Positions 1 through 7,892 of a stretch of DNA of 64,000 nt are shown here, one piece after another (within the stretch, counting starts at the first letter, position 1; the number at the start of each line of letters is the position of its first letter). The DNA is from Candidatus Babelota bacterium. GTDB taxonomy: Bacteria; Babelota; Babeliae; Babelales; Vermiphilaceae. The stretch is taken from contig JAJCZC010000022.1 of NCBI GenBank assembly GCA_029262575.1, forward strand, positions 62,001-126,000, given 5' to 3'. The position numbers and the translations under genes are program-made. The notes beneath the pieces are model-generated. The model saw only the letters and a program-made list of their open reading frames with translations, had not been told where the DNA came from and did not search any database.

Positions 1-1
1 T

Positions 2-187
2 GATGATGACCAAGTTTCACTACATGACGAGAAGAAAAAAGTAAGCAAACCAAAAATTAACAATTCATATGATCTAAAAACAGCTACACAAAAAACTGAC
101 CTCGCTAATAGAGCGGCTACTGAGAAATATTACTTACAGAAGGACAAGCATCATCAGTCACCTGGACTTGAAATAGATGAGGATTAA
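2..187 (+). CDS. 3' end of a repeat-containing hydrophilic protein (partial)
   Basis: An open frame enters from the left edge and stops at TAA 185-187. The visible 61 residues are very hydrophilic, rich in Lys, Asp and Gln, with segments such as DLKTATQKTDLANRAATEKY. The DNA just after the stop repeats the same sequence in decayed form, so this is the last readable copy of a C-terminal tandem repeat. The start and any N-terminal domain lie outside the window. I do not recognise the family. Composition suggests a surface-exposed or disordered repeat region, but that is inference. Confidence 0.6.
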   Translation, partial: DDDQVSLHDEKKKVSKPKINNSYDLKTATQKTDLANRAATEKYYLQKDKHHQSPGLEIDED

Positions 188-405
188 CTTTCACTATATT
201 ATGATCTAGAAACAGCTACACAAAAAAACTAACCTCGCTAATAGAGAAGCCACCGAGAACTATTATTTACAGAAGAATAAGTATCAGTCGCTTGAAATAA
301 ATGATGATCAAGTTTCGCGATATGGCAAGAAAAAAAACGAGTCCGCAATTATCTTGGTGCCAGTTAATTATTTGATAATAAGGCCGCGGAAAATTATTAA
401 GCTAA
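2..405. repeat. Degenerate tandem repeat, one coding and two decayed copies
   Basis: Copy A (about 2-175) is in frame. Copy B (about 176-300) repeats TATGATCTA.AAACAGCTACAC and the CTCGCTAATAGAG core, but has an internal deletion, an extra A in an A-run and a stop. Copy C (about 303-405) begins again with GATGATCAAGTTTCGC and ends in a weak match around GCCGCGGAAAATTATTA. The gene once read further to the right and lost its last units by frameshift and nonsense change. Confidence 0.65.
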
Positions 406-421
406 ATATAGCCCAATATGT

Positions 422-437
422 TATAATGCTTTATAAT
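422..437 (+). promoter_or_regulatory. Possible -10 boxes before pgsA
   Basis: Two TATAAT hexamers (422-427 and 432-437) lie 24-34 bases before the pgsA start. No convincing -35 box is visible. The rest of 406-460 shows nothing else. Confidence 0.25.
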
Positions 438-460
438 CAACCTTTAAACATGTAAGTTTT

Positions 461-1069
461 ATGCATATATCCCTTAACTTAGCTACGATTTTCACTCTTT
501 CGCGGCTCATTATCTCTCCACTGATATTGCCAATGGCGTTAGTGTATCTTTTGCCTTATAACAACCTTTATATCAACATCTTTCTGGCGCTTTTGTTTAT
601 AACATTAAGTTTTACCGATTTCTTAGATGGCTATTTTGCTCGAAAATATAATCAGTCAAGCCGTCTTGGTGCTACGCTTGACCACATTGCAGATAAATTT
701 TTAACCAATTCAACACTAATAGGCTTACTTGCAGTCAACAAAATATACTTTTTTTGGGTAATCATCTTTATTATGCGAGATCTTTTTATCATGGGATTGC
801 GTATGATTGCCTTAGAGCATAATTTTGCTGTTCCAGTCGGATATATAGGAAAAATAAAAACGACTAGCCTGATACTTTTCATCACTTGGCTCATTTTAAA
901 TCCCTATCAACAAAGCAACAATATCGATACGTTATTGTGGCAACAAATTGAGCTTGTACTCCTCTCAATAAGCCTACTGTTAGCTCTACTTTCAGCTTAC
1001 ATCTACTTCCGTGACTTTGTGCAAAACTTTCCACAAAATAAATTGATAAAACAGTCACAGAACGAATAA
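461..1069 (+). CDS. pgsA: CDP-diacylglycerol--glycerol-3-phosphate 3-phosphatidyltransferase
   Basis: Integral membrane enzyme of the CDP-alcohol phosphatidyltransferase family. It transfers phosphatidyl from CDP-diacylglycerol to glycerol-3-phosphate, the committed step to phosphatidylglycerol. The signature DG-x2-AR-x8-G-x3-D-x3-D is complete: D53, D56, G57, A60, R61, G70, D74 and D78. The N-terminus NLATIFTLSRLIISPLI is typical of PgsA, and the length (202 residues) is normal. About five hydrophobic segments follow. A related alcohol such as serine or inositol as acceptor cannot be excluded, but the N-terminal motif favours PgsA. No clear Shine-Dalgarno is seen at this ATG. Confidence 0.85.
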   Translation: MHISLNLATIFTLSRLIISPLILPMALVYLLPYNNLYINIFLALLFITLSFTDFLDGYFARKYNQSSRLGATLDHIADKFLTNSTLIGLLAVNKIYFFWVIIFIMRDLFIMGLRMIALEHNFAVPVGYIGKIKTTSLILFITWLILNPYQQSNNIDTLLWQQIELVLLSISLLLALLSAYIYFRDFVQNFPQNKLIKQSQNE

Positions 1070-1174
1070 TAGGTATGTTAAAATTGTTTACTCCTGATTA
1101 ATAAAAAATATACAGTATAAAGAAAGGCTCCTTAATACTAAATTTTTATCAAATTTAACTCAGGATGAATAATA

Positions 1175-1450
1175 ATGAAATGCTATACACATCAACTTGC
1201 ATTCGCTGCAGCAACAGCAATGGCAATCTTATATATGGTTGGAGCACTGTTGGTAAGCGCGTTTCCGCAACAGATGCTACAATTGTGGGCACCGTTGTGT
1301 TATTTAAAAACAGCTGATTTATTTTCGCCCTTTTTTGGCATATCGCTTATGGGAATCATAAGCGGTGTTATTCAAAGCTTCTTCTACACCTATGCTTATG
1401 CCTGGCTGCTCGGGTCAATATATAACAAGCTAACACCAAACGATACATGA
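1175..1450 (+). CDS. DUF5676-like small membrane protein
   Basis: A 91-residue protein with two hydrophobic segments (about 8-30 and 52-80). The C-terminal pattern ISGVIQSFFYTYAYAWLLGS followed by IYNKL resembles the DUF5676 family, small membrane proteins of unknown role. The stop overlaps the next start (ATGA, 1447-1450), so the two genes are probably translationally coupled. Why a membrane protein would be coupled to a nuclease-like gene is not clear from sequence. No signal peptidase site is seen, so I expect it to stay in the inner membrane. Confidence 0.6.
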   Translation: MKCYTHQLAFAAATAMAILYMVGALLVSAFPQQMLQLWAPLCYLKTADLFSPFFGISLMGIISGVIQSFFYTYAYAWLLGSIYNKLTPNDT

Positions 1451-2283
1451 CAAAATATATAAAGAAAACATCTGGCCTGAAAGAACCTTTTGAAGAACAA
1501 AAAATCATATACTCATTGCAACAAGTTGGCGCAAGCACTGAAATGATTCAATATATTTTAGACGAAATTCAGCTACAATACCCTAACATCAAAAACACGC
1601 AGCAAATTTTTAATATTGCGCTCGAAAAACTAAAAGAGTTTAATGTGGGTGTGGCATCACGCTACAACCTCAAAAAGGCATTACTCGCATTCGGTCCAGC
1701 TGGTTACCCATTTGAACAATTCATTGGTGCATTATTTCAAGTGCAAGGATATAACGTTTCCACCAACGTTCATGCTCAAGGATTTTGCGTTCAACATGAA
1801 CTGGACGTTGTAGCAATTAAAAACAATATTCACAATATGATTGAATGTAAATTTCATAATCGTCAACGATATAAATCCGATCTTAAAGTTAGTCTTTATG
1901 TGCAAGCACGCTTTGAGGACATGCAAAAAGCATGGAGTCAAAATCAAAAAGATAAACACAAAGGACACAAGGCATGGATAATCACAAACACCAACTTCAC
2001 TCAAGAAGCCATAAAATATGCATTATGTGTCAGCATCAATCTAATGAGTTGGAAATATCCAGCTAAAAATGGCCTTAGGGATATAATTAAAAAATATAAC
2101 CTGCATCCAATAACCGCATTAATAAGTCTTTCGGGAAAGCAAAAAAAATCATTATTAAAGAAAGGGTTGGTTTTGTGTCGCGATGTTCACCAAAACAAAG
2201 ACTTGCTCCACTCACTCGGTTTTTCAACACGTGAAAGCTCACAACTCATCAAAGAAGCTCAAGCCACCTGTGCAATAGAATAA
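1447..2283 (+). CDS. ATP-cone plus Mrr-like restriction endonuclease
   Basis: Residues 3-85 look like an ATP-cone, the nucleotide-binding module of ribonucleotide reductases and NrdR. Residues 88-205 look like a PD-(D/E)XK nuclease of the Mrr type: E90 in FEQF, D120 in HELDVVA, and E133-x-K135 in IECKFHN. The last 60 residues (PITALISLSGKQKKSLLKKG onward) form a helical domain, perhaps for DNA binding. The combination suggests a nuclease gated by nucleotide level. There is no methyltransferase next to it, so it is not a classical restriction pair. It overlaps the upstream gene by four bases. Target and role are unknown. Confidence 0.7.
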   Translation: MTKYIKKTSGLKEPFEEQKIIYSLQQVGASTEMIQYILDEIQLQYPNIKNTQQIFNIALEKLKEFNVGVASRYNLKKALLAFGPAGYPFEQFIGALFQVQGYNVSTNVHAQGFCVQHELDVVAIKNNIHNMIECKFHNRQRYKSDLKVSLYVQARFEDMQKAWSQNQKDKHKGHKAWIITNTNFTQEAIKYALCVSINLMSWKYPAKNGLRDIIKKYNLHPITALISLSGKQKKSLLKKGLVLCRDVHQNKDLLHSLGFSTRESSQLIKEAQATCAIE

Positions 2284-2289
2284 TACCTA

Positions 2290-3006
2290 TTACATAAATA
2301 ATAATCGCATCCCAAACAACGCTAACACAACTGTAACAAGTGTACGAAAATAATGTTGAGGAATCTTAAAAACCATTTTTTTACCCAAAAATAGCCCCAA
2401 TAATAAAAAAGGCGCACTAAACAACACCAGTTGCAATGCATTTAGCATGTTAAGATCAGATGATTGCATATATACACCTACTCGCGTAACATCAATAGCA
2501 ATTGAAACTAGTCCGCCCGTGGCAATATACATCTGTTTTGGTAAATTAAACAAACTTAAAAAAAATGAACGAACAGCACCACCCATGCCAATTAATCCTG
2601 CAAAAAAACCTGATAATGATCCACCGATAAATGCAGCTGGTTGAGTAAAATGTATATGAAATTTTGGTTTATAAAAAATGAGCAATGGATACAATATTAA
2701 AAAAAACCCCATGCCCTTTTTGAGCAAAGGAGAAGAAAGCGTATCAACCATTTGTGCTGCAACAAAGCTAAATATCACACCACCCAAAACAAATAAAAAA
2801 CTGTATCTATTAAAAGCTCCTTTAAATGCCATAACTTTATACGAGCTTACAAATAAGTGTAAAATGGCCACAACAAGCAATGCAGTTTTGAACGGCAGAT
2901 ATAACGATAAAACCGCAAGAGAAATCGTCGCAAAACCAAATCCTGCAACAACGCCAACAAAGGCTGCGACAAAAATGAGCAAACCATATAAAATATACCA
3001 ATACAT
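2290..3006 (-). CDS. TauE/SafE (TSUP) family membrane exporter
   Basis: A 238-residue multi-pass protein with the two internal repeats typical of the family: AAFVGVVAGFGFATISLAVL near residue 14 and GSLSGFFAGLIGMGGAVRSF near residue 129. Members move sulfite, sulfoacetate or other small anions across the inner membrane. The substrate cannot be read from sequence. The stop lies six bases from the convergent nuclease gene, so the two are packed tail to tail. Ribosome-binding site AAAAGGAGG (reverse strand) lies just before the ATG. Confidence 0.75.
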   Translation of the reverse strand: MYWYILYGLLIFVAAFVGVVAGFGFATISLAVLSLYLPFKTALLVVAILHLFVSSYKVMAFKGAFNRYSFLFVLGGVIFSFVAAQMVDTLSSPLLKKGMGFFLILYPLLIFYKPKFHIHFTQPAAFIGGSLSGFFAGLIGMGGAVRSFFLSLFNLPKQMYIATGGLVSIAIDVTRVGVYMQSSDLNMLNALQLVLFSAPFLLLGLFLGKKMVFKIPQHYFRTLVTVVLALFGMRLLFM

Positions 3007-3188
3007 TAAATCCTCCTTTTTATATATCTTGCATAAAAGGGGAAAATACTGCTACCTTTGGCCCAAATAAGATATTAAAAAAAAATTTAAAGTAATAATG
3101 TATTTTAAATCGCAGCACACAATGGTGAATGTACGTTGTATATTTATATGACGATTACCAAGAAGAATTAAAAAAAGGTACATCTTCT

Positions 3189-4280
3189 ATGTTTTTGCTC
3201 AATCGATCATATCTTTATAAATTTGATTGGATAAGCTTTTTTGCTACCTTTTTTTTAGGATTGACGGGCCTTTTTTTTGTTATGAGCTCAACATATATGC
3301 CAGAAGATCCTTATTCAATCTTTTTCAAAAAACAGGCATTCGGCCTCATTGCCGGCTTTATTATTTATCTTACTTTTTGTTTTCTTGATTATCGAACTCT
3401 TATGCGTTATGGCTACTTTGCTTATTTTGGTGTGTTACTCCTGCTTATTTTCACCATTATCAAAGGCAGCATTGGCATGGGCGCCCAACGTTGGATCAAT
3501 CTAGGGTTTATCAAATTGCAACCTTCAGAATTATCAAAACTGTTTTTACCAGCATTCATCAGTTATTATTTTTACACACACCATGATAAACATAAAACAA
3601 TCGGTGATTTCATGCCCATTATATGCATTTTATTATGCACCTTTACTTTAGTGCTCAAGCAACCGGATCTTGGCACCGCGATCATTATTGTTGTATCTGG
3701 CGCTATCTTGCTCATGCATGCAGAGTTTCCAAAAAGATGGTTCATAGGCATCATGCTACTTGGTGTCATTTCTGCACCTCTCTCATGGCGAATACTCAAA
3801 CCATATCAAAAAAAACGCATCATGGTTTTTCTTGGCCACGGCGACGCACACAAAGAGCGCTATCAAATAGAACAATCAAAAATTGCCATCGGCTCAGGAG
3901 GCTATTTTGGCAAAGGATATTGCAAAGGAACACAAAACATTTTTCAATTCTTACCCGAAAGTCGTACCGATTTTATATTTGCTGTCATCGCAGAAGAATG
4001 GGGTTTTTTTGGAGCATTGTTCATACTTCTTTTATTTCTCACACTGGTGTTACGCTTACTTTACATCACAAACATCATCATCGACCCAAATATTCAATTA
4101 CTTGCATTAGGTTTGAGTATGCATATTATTTTATCAATTTTTATCAATATTTTTATGGTTATTGACCTATTACCAATTGTGGGCAGTCCTTTGCCACTTA
4201 TGAGTTATGGCTTGAGTAATTTATGGGTTGTTTTGGCCAGTTTAGGATGGGTTAATGGCATTGCAATGAGACAAGGCTAA
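3189..4280 (+). CDS. rodA: RodA, SEDS peptidoglycan glycosyltransferase
   Basis: Polytopic SEDS protein that polymerises lipid II for cell elongation. Family motifs are present: GAQRWINLGFIKLQPSELSK, LKQPDLGTA, YQIEQSKIAIGSGGYFGKG, FLPESRTDFIFAVIAEEWGF and, near the C-terminus, LPIVGSPLPLMSYG. These fit RodA better than FtsW. The ORF opens at ATG 3129, but similarity begins after FDWISFF. The ATG at 3189 has an AAAAAAAGG eight bases upstream, so I prefer it (363 residues). The final motif reads SYGLSN where most members have SYGGSS. A rod-elongation gene shows that the organism keeps a peptidoglycan system. Confidence 0.8.
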   Translation: MFLLNRSYLYKFDWISFFATFFLGLTGLFFVMSSTYMPEDPYSIFFKKQAFGLIAGFIIYLTFCFLDYRTLMRYGYFAYFGVLLLLIFTIIKGSIGMGAQRWINLGFIKLQPSELSKLFLPAFISYYFYTHHDKHKTIGDFMPIICILLCTFTLVLKQPDLGTAIIIVVSGAILLMHAEFPKRWFIGIMLLGVISAPLSWRILKPYQKKRIMVFLGHGDAHKERYQIEQSKIAIGSGGYFGKGYCKGTQNIFQFLPESRTDFIFAVIAEEWGFFGALFILLLFLTLVLRLLYITNIIIDPNIQLLALGLSMHIILSIFINIFMVIDLLPIVGSPLPLMSYGLSNLWVVLASLGWVNGIAMRQG

Positions 4281-4480
4281 ACACATCAATATGCGTTACA
4301 AATGCACCCTTTAAGGCTTTTTTCATGATAGCACCCACCGGCCTTATTTCAAATACTAAAAATAATCTTGCTTTCGACCAAAACACTTCACATTAGACAA
4401 AAACACACCTTTTCCCCTTTAAAAAACCTATAAATGTTCATACGGCTGCTCTAACCGCACCTCCCTTTTCTTTTTTTTAT

Positions 4481-4510
4481 TTGCAATTTTGATTCGTTTT
4501 GCGATATGAT
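4481..4510 (+). promoter_or_regulatory. Predicted promoter of the PP2C gene
   Basis: TTGCAA (4481-4486), an 18-base spacer and TATGAT (4505-4510), 37 bases before the ATG. TTGCAA recurs at the same place before other exported-protein genes here. Elsewhere in 4281-4480 I see no gene. Confidence 0.4.
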
Positions 4511-4547
4511 TAAATTAATCGAATAATATTTTTTAAAAAGGATCGAA

Positions 4548-5705
4548 ATGAAGTGTTTCCAACGTATCTTAATAAGTGGATTAACTATTGCAGTAGCACC
4601 AATGCTTTATTGCGCAGCAAATGAAAATCAAAACATAGAATACGGCACCAGTTGGACAAAAGGCGGGAAAGGAGACAATGAAGACCGCTTTGACAACCAA
4701 CCAGCAGCTGGGTTTTTTGGCATATATGATGGCGCTAGTGGCAGCCTTGCTTCAAGCCTAGCGGCAAATGGAATATTTGATGGAGAACTTTTCCAAGAAA
4801 GTAAATCGAGCCACGATTTACTCAAATTAAAAGTTAAGATTGATTCAATTAGCAAAAGAATCCTTCCTCTTCCCATGACAAAAGAGGCTATATCCAACGC
4901 ATTTGAACAATTTAATAAAAACCTTATAAGCAGCTTTCAAGCAAAATTAAAGAAAGACAAAAATTTGCGAAAGCTAAGAAACTCGTATCTTAAAGCAGTA
5001 TCTACAGCCACGATTGCAAGAATTTCTGACGATAAAATCCTGCTAGCTTGGATTGGAGATTCAGAGGCAATAGCAATTAATAAAAAGGGCGAAATAGCAT
5101 TTAAAACCACAAATCACAATCTTGAAAATATAGAAGAACAGGCAAGAATCAAAAATAAGCTAAATTCTGTAAAAGATCCCGACGCGCAAGTAAGCATAAA
5201 AACAAAGATGGCAACAAAAAACACATTTAAAGGTTATCTAGAACAGCTTAATCGAAAAATAGAAGAAAAGCATTACGGTTATTGGGCTGGCGGCGCCCAC
5301 ACCCGGCATTTTGGGGGGCATCCATGGAAAAATAAAGTTGGGGTTTCGGCTGAACCAGACATTGAAGAACTCGAACGCAAAAATTACAAGTATATCGTAC
5401 TAGCCACAGATGGATTGTGGGATGTTGTCAACCATAAAGAAGCATCTGATCTGATACAAAAAGTATTTACCAATGACAAATATGAATATGACCAAAAAGA
5501 TCCCATTAGCAAGCTAACGTCTGGTACTGATGGAAACAGCAATGCCGCAAAAAAGGCGGCTGAGGCATTACGTAATTTAGCTCTGTATCGATATGGTAAC
5601 GGGCAAACCTTAAACTCAAGACACGATGATATTACCGTCACCGTAATTAATCTTCAACCTAAAGGGTCGACTTCATCTAATAATCAACTCCAAAACAAAG
5701 ATTAA
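4548..5705 (+). CDS. Exported PP2C-family serine/threonine phosphatase
   Basis: Metal-dependent phosphatase with a signal peptide (hydrophobic 6-22, cleavage likely near AA-NEN). PP2C motifs in order: NEDRF (45-49), FFGIYDGASGS (56-66, metal ligand D61), STATIAR plus LAWIGDSEAIAI (152-177), SAEPD (267-271), YIVLATDGLWDVV (282-294, D288) and SRHDDITVTVI (357-367, D361). The usual DGHGG reads DGASG, but the aspartates are kept. Ribosome-binding site AAAAAGGATCGAA precedes the ATG. Export plus a regulatory-phosphatase fold suggests a host-directed effector, although a periplasmic role is possible. A strong hairpin terminator follows. Confidence 0.85.
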   Translation: MKCFQRILISGLTIAVAPMLYCAANENQNIEYGTSWTKGGKGDNEDRFDNQPAAGFFGIYDGASGSLASSLAANGIFDGELFQESKSSHDLLKLKVKIDSISKRILPLPMTKEAISNAFEQFNKNLISSFQAKLKKDKNLRKLRNSYLKAVSTATIARISDDKILLAWIGDSEAIAINKKGEIAFKTTNHNLENIEEQARIKNKLNSVKDPDAQVSIKTKMATKNTFKGYLEQLNRKIEEKHYGYWAGGAHTRHFGGHPWKNKVGVSAEPDIEELERKNYKYIVLATDGLWDVVNHKEASDLIQKVFTNDKYEYDQKDPISKLTSGTDGNSNAAKKAAEALRNLALYRYGNGQTLNSRHDDITVTVINLQPKGSTSSNNQLQNKD

Positions 5706-5746
5706 TAGTCTGTCAACAAACAACCATAAGGTTCATTTTTCTCCAT

Positions 5747-5809
5747 AATTTAATCAAAACAAAAGAAGCGCCTGAGAGCAACAGGCGCTTCTTTTGTTTT
5801 GATTAAATT
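5747..5809. terminator. Perfect 28-bp stem, bidirectional terminator
   Basis: Arms 5747-5774 and 5782-5809 are exact reverse complements around the loop AGAGCAA. The core is GAAGCGCCTG/CAGGCGCTTC, and the outer arms are A-rich on one side and T-rich on the other, so it works as a terminator in both directions. The stem also shows that the TTG at 5799 is not the ruvB start. Confidence 0.9.
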
Positions 5810-5873
5810 ATTGTATGCTAATCAATATCACATTAGTACAATTGGCAAAAGTCGACATAAAACAGGATGGTGG

Positions 5874-7340
5874 ATGGAAGAATTACAATCAATAAACCTT
5901 CTCAGTATGCATGAAACACCCGAAGAAACGCAATATGATTTTAATCCAAAAACATTTGATGAATATTTGGGCCAAGAAGAGCTGAAAAAAAAATTAGCAA
6001 TCTATACTCAAGCTGCCAAAATGCGCAATGAATCGCTTGATCATTTGCTATTATTCGGACCCCCTGGATTGGGTAAAACCACCCTATCGCAGATAATGGC
6101 TGAAATTATGGGCGTTCATATCAAAATTTGCAGCGGGCCAATGATGGAGCGTACCGGCGATTTGGTTGCAATTCTTTCCAGTCTGGAACCGCGCGACATT
6201 TTATTTATCGATGAAATTCACCGTATGCCAATTGCCGTCGAAGAAGTACTTTACAGTGCAATGGAACATTTTCGCGTTGATGTCATTGTTGGCCAAGGTG
6301 CTGGCGCAAAATCGATCAATTTGCCTATAAATCCATTCACCTTAATTGGCGCAACCACCAAAAGTGGTGCAATATCCGCACCATTGCGCAGTCGATTCGG
6401 CATTAGTGAGCGATTAGATTTTTATACTGATGAAGAATTGCGTGACATTGTGCTCCAATGTGCCGCGTTTCTTGAATGTGACATTGAGCCAGAATCAGCA
6501 CTTTTGATTGGCAAACGCGCACGTGGCACACCCAGAATTGCCAAAAAAATATTGCGCAGAGTCCGCGATGTTGCTCAAGTTACCAACGACAATGTTGCCC
6601 ATCCAGATTTGGTGCAAAAAGCCCTCACATTCCTCGGCATCGATGAAGAAGGATTAACAAAAGTTGATCATATGATCCTCAAAAACATCGTTACCAATTT
6701 TAACGGTGGGCCCGTTGGCCTGGAAACGATTGCCTCAATGGTCGGCGAAGATAAAGATACCATCGAATTGGTCTATGAACCATTTTTAATGCGTAAAGGT
6801 TATATCGAAAAAACACCTAGAGGACGACAAGTTCCGCATACAAAGCTACCGTTTTTAAAGCAAAAGTTTATGGGCCAAAGCACTTTTTTTAAATCCATCC
6901 TTATGCTTTTTATTTTTTTATGTACACCAATACTAGCTACAGATGATGTCAAAAATGCTACAATAGCCCAAAATTCAACACGACCAATCGAATCATTAAA
7001 GACATTATGTATAACTGTCGCCAATAGGCACAATGCACTGCCAATCACTGTTAAGCTTCCTATTATGCTTGGTGGGACAAAAGATCTTTATGCTTCTGCT
7101 ATTTATAAAGCATTTTCTAGATACCAAATAACCCAGTATGCAGATAAAGAAGCAACCCCTGACATATTCATAGTATTCTATAATAAAAATAAAGATGAAT
7201 TCTTCATATACGACAAAACACAAAACAATTTCTTGCCTAGTGACGATACTCATAAATTAGAATTTCATTCCTCACACGCACGCTCATACACAATGCCATT
7301 TATTTGTTCTAAAACAGGCAGGACAAAAGTTAAAGAATGA
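5874..7340 (+). CDS. ruvB: RuvB Holliday-junction helicase fused in frame to a secreted-protein sequence
   Basis: Residues 1 to about 340 are a complete RuvB AAA+ motor that drives branch migration with RuvA: Walker A GPPGLGKTT, Walker B LFIDEIHRM, sensor GATT, arginine finger region LRSRFG and the C-terminal winged helix ending TPRGRQVPHTKL. Normal RuvB proteins stop about here. The frame instead continues through MGQSTFFKSILMLFIFLCTP, which looks like a signal peptide, and about 150 more residues related to the next gene, before TGA 7338-7340. Start chosen at ATG 5874 because AGGATGG lies just upstream; the longer frame begins inside a terminator. The ruvB stop codon seems to be lost. Whether the extension is made, cut off or harmful is unknown. 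Confidence 0.85.
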   Translation: MEELQSINLLSMHETPEETQYDFNPKTFDEYLGQEELKKKLAIYTQAAKMRNESLDHLLLFGPPGLGKTTLSQIMAEIMGVHIKICSGPMMERTGDLVAILSSLEPRDILFIDEIHRMPIAVEEVLYSAMEHFRVDVIVGQGAGAKSINLPINPFTLIGATTKSGAISAPLRSRFGISERLDFYTDEELRDIVLQCAAFLECDIEPESALLIGKRARGTPRIAKKILRRVRDVAQVTNDNVAHPDLVQKALTFLGIDEEGLTKVDHMILKNIVTNFNGGPVGLETIASMVGEDKDTIELVYEPFLMRKGYIEKTPRGRQVPHTKLPFLKQKFMGQSTFFKSILMLFIFLCTPILATDDVKNATIAQNSTRPIESLKTLCITVANRHNALPITVKLPIMLGGTKDLYASAIYKAFSRYQITQYADKEATPDIFIVFYNKNKDEFFIYDKTQNNFLPSDDTHKLEFHSSHARSYTMPFICSKTGRTKVKE

Positions 7341-7775
7341 GAACCCCCTTACAGGCTGCACAACGCAACATTTTATGGACCAGTCGTTCTAATTGCTTAT
7401 AGTCTTCACGCCTCAGGTTGTTGGGACGTAACTAGCGGCGAACAAATTTTTAAGATACAACACCACGACAAAGATAAATCAAAGCTATATCGAATCTCTC
7501 CAAAAAACACTCTAGATCTTTCATGGAATTCTAAAGGCCGGGCAACCATAAAATTAAATGCCCTTATGCGAGGCATTCTAAATAAAAAAGAAACGGATAA
7601 AAAACACCTTACACATAGAGAATGGAAGCTACTTTGGGATGCGGCACAATCGTGGAAAAACAATACACCACACTCAATCACCAAGAAACAATATGTAACC
7701 TTGATGACCGATTTAAGTTATAGCCCCATTGAAGAATTGATTAAAAATGAAAATTTCTTCAATGTCGTCCATTAA
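6870..7775 (+). pseudogene. Secreted paralogue of the next gene, joined to ruvB and cut by one TGA
   Basis: From the internal ATG 6870 the frame reads a good signal peptide, then LCITVANRHNALPITVKL and so on, which aligns with the protein at 7893-8843. After TGA 7338-7340 the same frame stays open to 7775, giving SPKNTLDLSWNSKGRATIKL and a C-terminal block (HREWKLLWDAAQSWKNN, PHSITKKQ) that matches LQEWAFLLAAAGSWNNGKPH, PITKR of the paralogue. So one substitution splits the gene; no frameshift is needed. TGA is a normal stop elsewhere here, so recoding is unlikely. A sequencing error is possible. Confidence 0.7.
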
Positions 7776-7797
7776 CCACAAATACCCCTTGCAAATT
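7774..7797 (+). promoter_or_regulatory. Repeated upstream element, copy 1
   Basis: AACCACAAAT-N5-TTGCAAATT, 22 of 24 bases identical to 8917-8940. TTGCAA 7789-7794 may be a -35 box, with TTATTG after 18 bases. It lies about 95 bases before the ATG at 7893 and begins at the end of the preceding broken gene. Confidence 0.45.
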
Positions 7798-7892
7798 ACC
7801 TCATTAAGGACATTATTGTCATTGCTTTACTTTCTTCCCCATTGTACCATAATGACAGTAATAAAAATTCATTTATTTCAAGAGAGGGCGTT

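Noticed and set aside
3623-4165. 180-residue plus-strand ORF inside rodA
   Set aside because: It is a shadow frame of rodA, with unlikely composition (rich in His, Arg, Cys) and no ribosome-binding site.
7338-7340. TGA read as an amino acid (recoding)
   Set aside because: Several clear genes here, such as 1175-1450 and the DUF2207 gene, end with TGA, and no other conserved gene has an internal TGA.
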